Assembly (NCBI GenBank): GCA_016617855.1
Contig: JAECUM010009394.1
Location: 60,256 to 124,255, forward strand
DNA: 64,000 bases
Reading direction: 5' to 3'
DNA from: Megalonaias nervosa
Taxonomy: Eukaryota; Mollusca; Bivalvia; Unionida; Unionidae
Below the pieces are notes generated by a model. The model saw only the letters and a list, made by a program, of their open reading frames with translations, did not search any database and was not told the origin of the DNA. The position numbers and the translations under genes are program-made. The number at the start of each line of letters is the position of its first letter. Within the stretch, counting starts at the first letter, position 1. Positions 37,001 to 49,610 of the stretch are shown here, in pieces.

Positions 37001-38138
37001 TTATTGCTGAAGACTAATGCTTACAACATAAATTCCATTGGAAATTCTAATTATCAGGTTTATTATACTACATACATATTTTAATCAGTGTGCATCTCTG
37101 GCATACAAATAACTAGATAATGTGAAATTAAACCTACTTAAAGTTTTCTACAAATGTCGGTGGAACTTAATGCTTAAGATGAAAATAATTCCCTATAGCT
37201 GCCAAACAAAATAATTCCATATAGCTGCCAAGGAAATATTTAGGACTAACACTACCCCTTTTATTGGTGATCAAAGCAACAGTTAAAATTTATGTAGTTG
37301 ATTTTGATGATTAAGAAGCCTGTTTGAAATTACCTAGCCTTATTTATTGTCGACAGTATAACAGTGATAATGGGTCTTATGCGTTCGATAAGCACATTTC
37401 TGTGACTTCTTATTTCCTCAACACTTTTAATTCGAATCGTAAATCTTGTGATATATATGGACTTGTGGCTAATGATGATTTGAATTCAGTCAAACTTCAC
37501 TCAGAGTATACAAAACTATCTGAGGCTGTTTTCCTTGAGATCATTCGGATCTGTTTCCTATTTTAAAATATTTGGCATAAATAATACACCAAGGTGAACC
37601 CGAAAAGTGCATGTCCATACTAATTTCTTAACGTCAAACCAATTTCCTTAATTGCAGGATATAAGTATATTGAAATTTATCAGGAAAGCTTTAAATATTA
37701 AATGATGTGTTCTGATATTCATCTTTCCTTTTTGCAATATTTTCAAGTAAAGAATTCTATTCGAAACCGTAATTCTCAAAGTCCTTAAGCATAATCTTAA
37801 ACTGCCTGGGAATTTAATTTATTTGATGGAATCATTTAACCGTTTATTCTTTTGAAGGATGCTGTTGTACGTTATGTACTTTAAGTTTCGGACAATCCAA
37901 GAAAAATGCTCATGTTGCACATAATATGAAAGCAATAGTAACATATATGGTTAGGATTATAATACAGTTGATGATAGTTGATAATTGGCCTGTTCGTTTC
38001 CTGTGGATTAAATCTCAGGGAAGCTTCGTAATACGAATTCGGACTATACATGTAACTTTTGTAATATTATTTCTATATCTTTCTAGGCTGTTTTCTAGCT
38101 TATGGAATCTTTCTCTTGCTGATCTATCAGTCATCTGT
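34038..38138. other. Unassigned sequence with GAAA and TTC tracts
   Basis: (GAAA)n lies at 34,629-34,671 and a TTC/CTT-rich run at about 35,250-35,300. The first ~100 bases may still be polymerase remnant on the minus strand. Frames at 34,304-34,612, 35,437-35,628, 35,902-36,270 and 37,324-37,566 look partly coding-like but match nothing I know. Confidence 0.45.
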
Positions 38139-38164
38139 AATATATATATCTATCTATCTATCTA

Positions 38165-38219
<55 letters not shown>
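38139..38219. repeat. (TCTA)n(TA)n microsatellite
   Basis: TCTA tetranucleotides followed by about 28 TA units. Confidence 0.95.
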
Positions 38220-38221
<2 letters not shown>

Positions 38222-38407
38222 GTTTGATAAACTATTCTTCCCTGCTTCATTTGACTTATACAGTGGTAATGCCATATTTATCAAGACCGTCAGATGTCTC
38301 TCTATGACAATGGTACAATACATGCCCTCTAAGCATTAAGTTGTCATTTGTTCGGATGTTGCATCATCACTGTATTTGCTGCCCTGCTGTTCTGAACCTC
38401 CTTCTGT

Positions 38408-38410
<3 letters not shown>

Positions 38411-38498
<88 letters not shown>
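38411..38498. repeat. (AT)n(AG)n microsatellite
   Basis: (AT)n to 38,459 followed by (AG)n to 38,498. Confidence 0.95.
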
Positions 38499-38500
<2 letters not shown>

Positions 38501-39711
38501 CATTTTATCTCATACTAATACGGCAACGTCTTGTCGTGACGCATTTTGTATTTACTCTTTGCTAGCTTGCATCATTCATAGCCCTTATGCTGTCCGGGAG
38601 CTGACTTAATATAAATTCCATTCACCAACAGCTATTGTTAAGAACAGTATCTATTTTCCAGAATATTTATATTTCTTTGTTTTGTTTTTGTTTTTAAATG
38701 CGCTTGTTGCATTGTTCTGCGTATTAGCTTCTGCCCGCTCCTTACTCGCTGTATATACGCTCTTACTGTATTGATGATAGTGTCTTTAAAGTGAAGAATG
38801 ACAACCTAGCTTTTTAATTGAGTTAAGCACCTCAGGCCATCTTACATAATGACAACAAAAAGCTGTGGTAATGTTGTTTTCGCGTTACGTACTATGCCTT
38901 CGAAATGGACAAACACTGTCGAACAATAAAACAATTTCCAAGACATTGATAATGTAAAGATGAAACATCCTTACTTTATGTACTATCTATTTTCCGACCC
39001 CAAGGGGCTCACAAGGGTAAGTTCTTACAGAGGTCGTCCTTTAGCTAGCTAGCCGACTTGCCGAAGATTACAGCAGTAATACTTCTTTTAACATGCATTT
39101 TGCTACAGTTTTATGGCAAACATTATACGATCGACAGCGTTTTGATATGTCACTACTCATGCCGGGCAAATAACATTCGGCTAACACATTGTCAGTCTTC
39201 TTTTTTCTACTACAATGACGAACCTCGCTTGAGTCTTGAGCCATACTATGCACACGAGGCTAAATTTCTTGGGGACAGCAAGTTGAACATATGTTCTACC
39301 CTCCAACGAGGTAAATTTTGCCGGTATATAAATCCTTCCCTAAGTAGAAATTTTAAACATGCCACGCCTTTACAATGTTTCTCCATACTAGACACGATCT
39401 TTTCCGCGGTAGCTCTCATGACATGTTTTTGCTCACTAATAAATTCATTACGTGAGATATAATTCAGAGTTACCGGAACTTTGAACTCAAGCAACGGCTG
39501 TTACCCCGTTCGCTTCTGTGACCTTGTTTCGGCTGCTTGTACAATTGGAAACTGAATATCTGACATAGGAATTTGGAACCCTAGAGTTTCAAATCGTTAA
39601 CTTATGTATGTGATTGTCCATGCACAACGCAAATACGGTTCCTGTCAGAAAAATAAACAATTCCAATCTGATATTTTATAAAAGAAGTCCATTCTCAAAC
39701 TTCATTGAGAT

Positions 39712-39714
<3 letters not shown>
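38499..39714. other. Unassigned sequence
   Basis: A 134-codon plus frame (39,058-39,462) and two overlapping minus frames (39,068-39,253 and 39,246-39,494) cover the same stretch. None shows a family motif. The minus pair could be one frameshifted protein remnant. Confidence 0.4.

Positions 39715-39788
<74 letters not shown>
39715..39788. repeat. (AT)n microsatellite
   Basis: About 37 uninterrupted AT units. Confidence 0.95.
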
Positions 39789-39791
<3 letters not shown>

Positions 39792-39948
39792 AGTAAGATT
39801 TAGTGACTACAGTCTGATTAGAATGAAAGAGTGATGCATTTAATTTGAATTGGTAAATGCAGATACGTTGGATATTTTCATACATGCAGAAATATTAGAT
39901 GCACTTTTAATCAAATGTATTTATTTTGTGTATACAAATTTATTGTTC

Positions 39949-40055
39949 AGGTAGATCTGTATTTTGAAACTGGAGCTTTCTTCGAAACAAGATATCAACA
40001 TAATCTTAATCATACAGAAAAAAAGTTAAATGATTGTAGTTACCAACTGTGTCAC
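39949..40055 (+). CDS. Weak candidate exon (unknown gene)
   Basis: 'ttattgttcag' is followed by an open stretch beginning 'VDLYFETGAFFETRYQ' and reaching 'CSYQLCHTVE' before a possible donor gaag|gtgaat. The same frame stays open to 40,124. No family is recognised, and the SINE copy that follows suggests this may be intronic or intergenic DNA. Borders are approximate. Confidence 0.2.
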
Positions 40056-40205
40056 ACTGTTGAAGGTGAATACGTATTAAGCTGGAAATCTCCAACTCCC
40101 CAGTGTCAATCTCTTTTGAAATGAAATCATCATCAAACTGAAAGAAATTCAGGTCATTAGATCTGATAGGCATTATTGCAATGCCAACATCAAAGACAGA
40201 CTGAA

Positions 40206-40207
<2 letters not shown>

Positions 40208-40259
<52 letters not shown>

Positions 40260-40563
40260 TTTGGATTTTTAACGTAGCTTTAACAATGTTTCGGTCACAT
40301 CGCTACGATGTGTGCATTGTGGTAGCTTGTTGTGATGTATACCATTGGGGCATCATGCTGCAAAGATGTAGCATCGTGTCCTACCCATACACATTATCCT
40401 GACACCAGGCGGACCAGTCCTAACAATAACCTGTTAATGATGAGCGCCGAGCGAAGCAGCTGTTATTACCATTTTTATAAGTCTTTGGTATGACTCGGCC
40501 GGGGTTCGAACCCGCGACCTCCCGCATCCGAGACGGACGCTTTAACCACTTGGGCCACCGGAG
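40208..40563 (-). mobile_element. tRNA-derived SINE, copy B, with (TG)n tail
   Basis: Reverse-complement copy of the family at 14,419-14,706. The head at the right end has B-box ggttcgaaccc (40,502-40,513 region) and an A-box region 'ttaaccacttgggcca' (40,542-40,557), closer to tRNA consensus than copy A. The body includes 'cataccaaagactta' and 'gcgctcatcattaa' blocks on the minus strand. The 3' end 'atcgtagcgatgtgac' then '(ca)n' corresponds to plus-strand (TG)n at 40,208-40,258. An apparent 73-codon frame across it is not a gene. Confidence 0.87.
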
Positions 40564-41249
40564 CGGTCATTGCCTGAAAAGAAATTAAAAGATAAACTAC
40601 TTTTATTAGCGTAAATATGAAATAAAATTCCTTATATACACAAATACCTAAGCACGCATAGAAAGAGATATAGAAGCTGTGCAATGTCCATGCCATATTA
40701 TAGCTAATACTGAATCTATGCAGAACAATTTACTTTGCACCGTGTCAAAAAATCTTAATGGTGAGATCATTTCTGAAAATCTGTCAATAATAAAGGAAAC
40801 TACAAATTGTATACTCGGGTGTATTTTATGGAATGAATATTAAAACGTAATTGTTTCTGTGCCTAGTTTAGTACTCAGAAATGTAGTGCCAACATCTTTC
40901 TTTAGCATTCTGACATTTTTACAACTTTACCATCGCTGTAATCCATTGTAGCATCTAGTTAGCACAAAACTACTTTTTATAAATTTTGTCGTTAATACTA
41001 ACATAAGAGTGCATGTCCACTTTAAGATGGTTTCAAAGTAGATAGCTAAAATATGAAATTATTTGGGATGTAAGCACTCAGGTTATTTTCTTACTCTGGA
41101 CTACTTTTTAAATGACACTCAAAGATGATATCTATGATGCGACAGTGTCAGTAAATGCTACTCTGTTTGCATTATGCACATCAGCAAAGCCCTTTTATTT
41201 AGTGAAGACACTGACAAAAGCAAGAAATCTGTTAATTTTGTAGTATTGC
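40564..41249. other. Unassigned sequence
   Basis: Nothing recognised. Confidence 0.5.
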
Positions 41250-41425
41250 ACATAGGATCCCATGAGCAAGGAACACTGTGTACCCAACCCTGCAAATTTG
41301 CGTCACATAGGATCCCAACGGCAGGGAAAACCATGTACCCCAACCTGCAAATTTGGGTCACATAGTATCCCAAGGGCAGGGAACACTATGCACCACAACC
41401 TGCAAATTTGGGTCACACAATATTT
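41250..41425. repeat. 55 bp tandem repeat, about three units
   Basis: 'cacataggatcccaagggca' with 'caacctgcaaatttgggt' recurs at 41,250, 41,304, 41,359 and (partial) 41,414, a period of 54-55. Frames on both strands stay open because the period is near a multiple of three; they are not genes. Confidence 0.85.
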
Positions 41426-41924
41426 TAGAGGGACAGGGGAAATTAATAGCATATAATGCGCTAATAGTTCTATAAAATAAGAGCTAATCTTTCTTGCGCC
41501 GAGAGTTTCGCCACCTCAGCTTTGTGTCTGTACTTTATTATCATAAGTTTCAAGAACACTTAAGTTGTTGTAATAAAAATAAACTCATGAAAACGCTACG
41601 CTGTTTGAGTATCTGATTAAACTGCAATGACATGAATTATGGAAGTTTCCGTTCCGGCTTTTGCGCTCATTAACCTTCAGTATACACGCATTATCTACCA
41701 ACTTTTAGTATAATAAATATCTATTTTCTGAATTACATTTCTTTCCAAAGCAACTAGTCATTAATTAATTTGTGTATTTGCATACAATTAGTCACTTTAG
41801 CTAGTATTGTAACCTCGAAATATCTGACACTAATGACGGTCAAACACCTTCAATTTTAGTTCGGCCGACCAAATAAACCTTGACAGTTTTAACAGTAATG
41901 GTCTGATTAAGTATCAAGGAGGCA
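41426..41924. other. Unassigned AT-rich sequence
   Basis: Nothing recognised. Confidence 0.5.
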
Positions 41925-42285
41925 ATATTCTCACCTTTACAATCGTGCCTTTACTTAATGAGGTGGCACTTGACTTCTATTATATTCACCTTTATAATAT
42001 TGTCTATACCTCTTGATTTAGCAATTGACTTCCGATATACTTAACTGTACAGTCTTGCCTGTATCTCTTGATGTAGCTCATGGCTTCAAATATACTCACC
42101 TGACCTTTACAATCTTGCTATCTTTGCAATCTTGCCTGTACCTCTTGATGTAACAATTGTCTTCAAACTTTACAACAATCTACAATCGTGTTTATACCTA
42201 TTGAGGTAGCAACTGACTTCAAATATACTCACCTCTTTAATTTTGCCTGTACATCTTGAGGCATCACTTGACTTCAGATCATCTG
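41925..42285 (-). repeat. Tandem array repeating an exon end and splice donor
   Basis: About six diverged units of roughly 55-65 bases. On the minus strand each has the pattern 'gaagtcaattgctacatcaa', 'gaggtacaggcaagattgta' and 'aaggtgagtatatttgaagt'. The right-most unit overlaps the 3' end and splice donor of the candidate exon at 42,233-42,391, so most units carry a copy of a GTGAGTAT-type donor. Copies differ by substitutions and a small internal duplication near 42,105-42,140. Confidence 0.7.
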
Positions 42286-42391
42286 CTATTAATCTATCGA
42301 CTCCATCTTCTCGAACATGTTTTGGCAAAGGCTTGAGCCTCTTGGCAATGGGTAATTGCAAAGAACAGATCAATTGAAGCCGTTCAGTTGC
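42233..42391 (-). CDS. Candidate exon, 53 codons (unknown gene)
   Basis: On the minus strand an acceptor 'acacttacag' precedes 159 bases, exactly 53 codons, open throughout. They end at a strong donor, gag|gtgagtat. The protein part reads 'LQLPIAKRLKPLPKHVREDG', then 'VDRLIADDLKSSDASRC', an ordinary globular composition. Both ends are in phase 0. I know no family that matches. The 3' end of the exon is the source, or one unit, of the tandem array to its left. The pyrimidine tract before the acceptor is modest, so this remains a candidate. Confidence 0.4.
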
Positions 42392-43462
42392 CTGTAAGTG
42401 TAGATGCCTTCTTCCGATTTCTTGACAACATATTTCTAAAATGCATTAGATGACGTACAATAATGTTGTTCATCAGGTCTTTCTTGTAGATTCTACTCCG
42501 TTTGAATGATGCATTTCTAAACTACACCGTTCCTTATGGTTTTGTTACCATGACAACTGCATTAATGTTGACATTAGTGGACAAGGTAGAATGCATTAAG
42601 ACCCTTAGCCGCTTTGGTATATGTCTGAATTTGTAAACATCAGTGTAAAAGTCTGAAATAAAGGTAATGTGTCTGCTGATAATTTTATCAGCATGGTAAA
42701 ATCAGCTTCTTGGACGTTTATGGTAGTTGGATTTTTACAGAAGTTTCATACATTATTGGCCCTACGATGCATACGAGAAGGGATCTGCCTTTCCCAGTTA
42801 CTGACCAAGGTATTCTACTCATGTAGGCCTCTTTGAACACTGAGCGCACGACAGTTAAGGCATGAGTACAACCCTAAACTAACTGAGCAACCATGGTTTA
42901 GCACCTTGGGTAGACAATGGTGGCAAGGTCGGATGTTTGTTCTCACATATAATTTTGAACAAAATCTGAAACATTAATAGACTAAAAAATACTAATAGTT
43001 GATCAAATGTGAACCACTTTGCACATGCCTGCACCCTGTAGAATAGATTGCATGTGATTAGTTTCAAAGCTCCATTTGTTTGCTATGTATCGGAAATGAT
43101 AGGAAAGTGTTTCAAATGTGTGTTGACTATTGTATGTTATGAGAACAAACAAGAACTGCCTCCAAATAACAGCGGTGTTGGCAATAGCAGTGTCGAATAC
43201 TTATCTTGACAATAATGTTGAACAGAAAGTAACTGAAATAGCATTTATGCTAGACATACCAGTTATACTGTGTGGTGTTTAAGAAACCAATAATCTATTT
43301 ATTAATAGAAAGTAGCTATCTGGAAACAAAAGGTATTAACAAATCTTTTTTTTTTTTTTTTTTTTGGTCTGGACGCTTTGATATAATCTCACGTAATTAG
43401 ACCATGTAATAAATGTAATGAAAATGGCAATATATTTAATGACTACTTTTTGCTAACTATAG
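42392..43462. other. Unassigned; contains T20 run
   Basis: A run of 20 T lies at 43,346-43,365. Nothing else recognised. Confidence 0.5.
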
Positions 43463-43564
43463 ATATCAGCTGTTGAAGGAAGAATAGCTGTTTTACGCTT
43501 TGAAGAGAGACTAGACAGAGTCAATGAAACTGAAAGGGAATCTGAGAGACTGAAAAGCCTCAAA
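43463..43564 (+). CDS. Candidate coiled-coil exon, 34 codons (unknown gene)
   Basis: A branch-like gctaac and acceptor 'ttttgctaactatag' precede 102 bases open in phase 0: 'ISAVEGRIAVLRFEERLDRV', then 'NETERESERLKSLK'. The donor is aaa|gtatga. The residues have heptad-like spacing of Leu/Val/Ile with many Glu/Arg, so a coiled coil is likely. It lies on the opposite strand to the candidate exon at 42.2 kb, so the two cannot be one transcript. I do not recognise the gene. Confidence 0.4.
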
Positions 43565-43764
43565 GTATGACAGAAGACCATACTTCCACTTTACTCGAGC
43601 AACTTGTAAAGTTCGTGACATTTCATTAGAATAGAAGAGAAAAAAGAAATTTGTTAATAAATGCGCAATGCAAACAAAAGTAAAAATAACTTCAGTTGTT
43701 CAGAATTTGTAGGCAACAACAAGTGTTACAATTTAGGGCCTATGCATGTACGGTTATTGGAGTA

Positions 43765-43780
43765 TTATAAAATACAATAT

Positions 43781-43853
<73 letters not shown>

Positions 43854-43873
43854 AATATTGTATATATTTTATA
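43765..43873. repeat. AT-rich palindrome around (TA)n
   Basis: The left arm ttataaaatacaatattac (43,765-43,783) and right arm gtaatattgtatatatttta (from 43,852) are inverted copies flanking about 33 TA units. Together they form a near-perfect 100 bp hairpin. Confidence 0.85.
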
Positions 43874-46800
43874 TATACAAAACGTTTTGGAGGGAAAATC
43901 TCTGCTCCCCAGTCCAATTCGCCGCATAAAGGAGGCATAAATTTATTAATGTGATATTCAATGAAGAATCAAGGTAGTGCTTCAAAAGGTGATGTATGAT
44001 CTTGACATAATCTTGCTTGTGTCATATTTGTAAAGATAATTGTCAGTCCAACAAACGACAGACAGATGATTAGTCCTGCTCTATGTAAGATTTGTTTACA
44101 AAATCGCCTGCTTGAGACAGCCCGAATCTTATATATTGCCATGTCAGTTATATGGCGATTTCGCATTGGTGTGTGCTTTATAGCGGTTTTACTGGAACAG
44201 TATTCAGTTACAAAATTTATCTTCTAATATACTGTCCCTGTTTTGTTGGTACAGTTAAACTGGTTTAACAATAAACTTGGGGCATTTTATTTCTAAGTCT
44301 GTAATAGCTGTTTAGTGCATCTTCTGGGCTGGAACTGCTGAAGTATTTTAAGCAGATACGATTAATCCATATATTGTCTTGTCTTTTGAAATATCTACTT
44401 ATGATATTGCATGTTCAGTAATTCTTAATACAAGCAAATAACTGCATAAAGAAAGCTTGAACCTTAGAGTTCGTGTACTGTGGTTGCCCAACACAGTTGC
44501 AAGTTGTCGTACAACATGTCCGTCCTTCTGAAAGAATTCCCGTTCTATAATTTCTATTTCAACATCTTTGTGAATTGTTCCTCTTGGCATCGCTCCTACA
44601 TTTGGGTTATTGATATAAAAGTAGTTGGTTTTTTAATCTCCTTTATTAATTTTTGTTACCTCTCCTACATCTTCATTTACAAGGGAATCGCGAGTGTTGC
44701 TATTTTGTTTAATCATAGCCCAGCTCAAAGACAATGATAGATAGCATACTAAATTACCTGCATCTTTATCACCTACTGGAATAAAAGATCAGTAAGTTCT
44801 GGATGAAAATCCATAGTTGCAACAAATGCTTTGCCTCATTTATCATCAGATGGGACTGAAGTTTATCTTGACACAAACTGCTGAATGTGTCAGTCTTTGG
44901 TTGCTTTGGGAATATCTTGATTACCGTTGGAAATTTGTCCGTATCATACGGCTCATACAATGTTCTTTTCTTAAGAGTCATTGTAACAAGATTTGATCTG
45001 AATTGATGCTTGGATTAAATGACAACACAACACAATGGGATGAAAGATGCATGTTTATGAAATGAATTAATAAAAATATGTTTATCCTCTACAACTAATA
45101 CAGTATGATTCTATCACGCTCTAAACATACGACTCATTCGATTACTTCACACAAACATTTGTTATATGTGGATGAATTTGTGACTTTATGAAACCTTATG
45201 ACATACAAAGTAATTCATACAATCATTTAAAAATGGTGAAACAAAAATGTGATTCATATATTCTCATGTAATGAGGGTAAGATTCATATAATCTCATGTA
45301 ATGAAAGTAACTCGATTGTACTCAATTGAAACACATCATATGTTCCATGTACTCAGTTGAAACAACATAATCAATTGAAACAAACATGATCAATTGTAAT
45401 CAACATATCAATTGTACCAAACATATGACTCGTGACTCATAGTCATTTGTACATGGGTCCATTTATAATGTATTTGTATCCTTGTGTCTAAGGTAGAAAT
45501 GCATTGCAGATAAAACAGGGTCATCTCGCATGCTTCTAATCTTCCTTTACACTTGGCAATCCACTTCATAAGAATATTTCTATGGAATATTGCAAAGTCA
45601 GGCACGTTAATTGTCTGATGGAGGAGTAAGAGCAAGAGTAGTAGGGCAAAGAATTCGAATTAAGGACAAAAGGTTTAAAAACTATTTGTAAAGTATGCAG
45701 CAACACCTCCAAGATGTAGATGAGGTATTCATCCTTTTTATGCATTTTCAAGTCAATGTCTAATTGTGACACAAGCTGCATGATATAAATGATACAGCAT
45801 TATGCAGCAAATATTTTATATTTTCCTCCGTCTGAATAAACAACATCTCCAGTACCTAGATTGCGTTATTTTAAGTTGCCATTTAAGGATACGTAAAGGA
45901 ATGTACTGGCGAAAAACCATTTTTGCCAATTGGGAAAAACCAAGGGAAAAGATTTTCTTCTCCAGAAAGTTATTCAAAGATATTTATTGGAAATTTTTAC
46001 TTTGTGGAACATGGATTATACTTATATTGTTAAGAATGCTGCTTCTCTGTGTCTGTTGGCATTTCATGATCTGTAGAGATAAGGATGACTTCATGGAGGA
46101 CGTGTATGATAATAGTAACAGTATGGTCACTATTATGCAAATTTTGAAATTAATATTTGTTTTTAAGTTGTTAATATGAATGAACAGCAATGTTTGCATA
46201 CAATAAGTAATTAAAATGCCAAATCTAGACTCGTAGGTGAAAAGAAACACCGGGAGGTCTGTGAATTTCAAGAGGTTTCATAATTGGCATACTTCAATAT
46301 CCCTTTCTCTTATTTCCTAGGCCTGCTTTATAATCATAATAACATTAACAGGAAGATTTAATATCAAACCTCTTTCGGCATACTGACCACCAGAAATGAA
46401 GATTTCAGTCATGAAAACTAGGGTCTTTGCAAGAAGCCATTGCTCAAGTCCACTGAGATTTTTGTCACTTCCAGAAATAATTGTACAAATAAATCATTGG
46501 CATACACACACATGGAGGAAATGTTATCTTTAGGAAGTCAGTTGTCAAGAGCACTCTCATTCGACCATGAATAGACATTTGGTTTTTATTAGAAACTGTC
46601 CGTATGGCGTGCATATTTTGTTTATTGTTTTCTCTCACAACAAACGCAATAATATTTGATTGACTGATTTATATTAGTTTAATAATAATTCTGTGTCGAT
46701 GTAGTAAGTTCATCAGGCAAAGATTCATTAAATATAATTAGAGTAAAGTATAGATTCTTGAATGAATGGATGGTCTTCATTTTCATCAATACCTATAAGA

Positions 46801-47373
46801 AAAAGAAGTTTGCTCTGTTTGCATAAAAGATGATGCATCGTAAACAGTCAAAAGATTGATATATACGCATATAAGAATTGGCACATGCTTTTGTTTTGGA
46901 CGATAACCTGCATCTTCAGTATAATTTTGCCTTAAAATTATGGTCATGGAGAACAGAAACATTTAGCAAACCAAATCTAATAGTCTGACAGTTACCCCCA
47001 TAGTGCCATGCCAAGACGCAGCTGTTTGTTGCCCAGACAAGACTACAACACAGATGTAATTAAAGATCGTTGCTGGATTGGAAAACTGAAATCATTCTTG
47101 ACGACGTGAAACTAAGTAATCACAATGAGAGAAGAATGTTGTAGAAATTAATGAGCTCTCCAAACATGTAGTAGTGGTGAGAACAGATCCTACATCTAAT
47201 TCCTTAATCAAAATTGATTTCTTTGATTAAATATCTGATTTATGACTGGCTACACATATGCAGCTATGCAAAGTTTACTAAATGCCAAGAGTATGTATGG
47301 TGAGATGCCAGATAACTCATCAACAGCATGAGCTTGTGAAACCTCATTAAATACCCTTTGAGGTTGTTTACCA
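43874..47373. other. Unassigned AT-rich sequence
   Basis: Short degenerate repeats built on 'attcatataatctcatgtaa' and 'tcaattgaaacaaacat' occur at 45,240-45,420. An open stretch after 'gattttcttctccag' (45,966-46,071) reads Leu-rich 'KVIQRYLLEIFTLWNMDYTY' and could be an exon, but its donor is weak. No gene recognised. Confidence 0.4.
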
Positions 47374-48341
47374 TGTTACGTGTAGGCTCGTACAAAAGTA
47401 ACAAAGAAAAGAGTGAAGCCAACAAGGTTTGTAAAATTTAACAAAATAATTTTTTTCCCTAGAAAACAAGGTAAAAATATGAAAATGGACTTACGGTTTG
47501 TGAATCTAATCCAAAAATTAATCCTAGAATTTAAAAATATAAATCATATCATTAAAAAGTTTTAATTGAATCAAAGTTCGAATCCCGATGAAGTTCCAAG
47601 ATGGAAGGCGATGACGCCTTCTATATCGTGTCCTGTGTTGATGTGTCAACAGTTCCTTGTTGAATTTTATGAATCAAGAATAATATTCCGCCTTTAGAAG
47701 TCAGAATGATTTCCACTAAATGTCTTTGTCCAAGAATTTTTATGAGAACTGGTATTTTCCATGGAATATAAATTATTAAATCCAAAAAATGGAAGAATTT
47801 TAAATCAAACTGGAATCAACAATAAAAACACCTTGAGCTCTGAAGATGTAAATTACGACTGACTAAATCCACTACAAAATATCTGTTTTAACCCTTAAAT
47901 GAAACGCAGTTTAGACCCCGTGATGGGTCACGTGATCACTTAGTTCGAACGGCGCAGCATCAACACACAGCAGATAGTCACGTACGCCATAGAAAAACTT
48001 AATTTCTACTGAACGAATCTTACTATAACATTCAATAATAAAAAAGTTGTTTACAAAAGAGCCGACACACAAGCCAAATATGACCTTGATTTCGACCAAT
48101 GATTTTCACTCTGTGTTTACCAATTCTGAATCAAGGTCAGGAACTAGCTCAGCTAAATATACAATGTAGCAACACTACTGCGTTTTAATCAGGCTAAAAA
48201 GAATTGAACTGAATTTTCTGGAAAAAAGGGTCAAACCCAGTGAATAAAGTAATCATTGCAATAGCATGTAATGAAATAAAAATAAAATAAAAAAGAAATG
48301 TAAAACTGACACTCAAGTAATTAAATTACATATACGTAACA
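47374..48341 (-). mobile_element. Lone LTR of the Gmr1-like family (diverged)
   Basis: Starts tgttacgtgtaggctcgtac and ends acatatacgtaaca. It aligns along its whole length (~968 bp) with the LTRs at 27.1 and 33.1 kb but with many substitutions and indels. No internal element sequence adjoins it, so it is a solo LTR, probably left by recombination. Flanking bases are acca and agca, a possible 4 bp duplication with one change. Orientation is the same as the full element. Confidence 0.88.
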
Positions 48342-49530
48342 AGCAATATATGTTCAAATAATCTGTGAAAAAGCGCGAACTTTATGGGGCATATGATCAA
48401 GCCCAAGATAACCAGCAATATTTCTCTCGGAAGCTATTTCGCCATGTCATGCGATACCACTGTACAACATATGAATTGTATCATCGAACATTTTGTTCTC
48501 TATTAGGAAATGGCTTTTTACAAGTACACTGTATAAGAAAGAAGGCAACGTCTATGTCAGGAGAGTGGACCCCACTGTACAGAAAGAACTCCAAATATTC
48601 TTGATGTCTCTTACCCAACTCAGCTCCCATGATTCCTATTTGAAACTATTTGACTGGTAATATATTTCTAACTAACCAACTTTTGTGATCCACTGGTACT
48701 TGTCATACCGATATGTGATAGAACAACGAAGGATCAAAACGAAACGAAAGACAATCCAGTAGTCATTATTACAATAGGAACATGCTAGTCTGCACGTCTA
48801 TACCAAAAATTGTAAATATACACAGAATACACATGGGGATCTTAATAGAACTGTTTCATTGATAATACATTTTACAATCATAAGCAGCGCTGCTTTCGTG
48901 GGTAAATTTAATGGCACATACCATATATTTATCTTGGTAACATTTTGTTCGTCATTTTTGAAAGAACTGTTTATTCACACTGTTAATGTTCTCTACTGAA
49001 CATTTGTATATCATGAATTACACCTCTTTTAAGGATGCAGATGACCAGACGCACTCGTATAGTTTAAAAATTGTAAAGCAGACGATTTTTTCACGTTGTT
49101 CTCAGTACAATTTTATGAAGAAAAATACAAAATAAGAGATTGGATCTGAGTATGGTGTGAATGGGATTTTATCACTTACGTAAATGTGTACATGTAAGGA
49201 ACATCTAAGACTTTTTAAGTTATGGATCGAGTATTTCTCTCAACTATTAAACTTGACGGCTATGTGAATTTATGGAGTATAGTTTGACGCATGATGACAG
49301 CGGTTCACGTAAATGCTTAAATACCGCTTAATATGGCTCAGTGGTATATGTATTGTAAGTACTTGGTAAGGCAAAATGCAAGGTTTTATGCCTAGCATGT
49401 ACTTTACCTTCAAGTCATGAGTCATTCCGTACTTTCAGCTCAGAATTACGCACTTAGCTATACCCATGTTGAACACTTATTTTGCCTTGTATAATTTGTC
49501 AGCGTAGTTCAAGAACTCAAGAATAATGTA
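48342..49530. other. Unassigned sequence
   Basis: A 79-codon plus frame at 48,365-48,604 has no family signal. Nothing else recognised. Confidence 0.45.
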
Positions 49531-49610
49531 AGATAATTAATTAAATATATTATTTTGTAATCAAGTACTAAGATAATTAATTGAATATATTATTTTGTAA
49601 TCAAGTACTA
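49531..49610. repeat. 40 bp tandem duplication
   Basis: Two adjacent 40-base copies (agataattaatt...aatcaagtacta) differ at one position. Confidence 0.95.

Noticed and set aside
39058..39494. 134-codon plus frame and two overlapping minus frames
   Set aside because: No motif on either strand; cannot decide whether any is coding.
41158..41456. Three overlapping frames on both strands with repeated motifs
   Set aside because: Products of the 55 bp tandem repeat.
45802..46179. 125-codon plus frame rich in Leu/Cys/Trp
   Set aside because: No domain; the more convincing stretch is in another frame (45,966-46,071) and has a weak donor.
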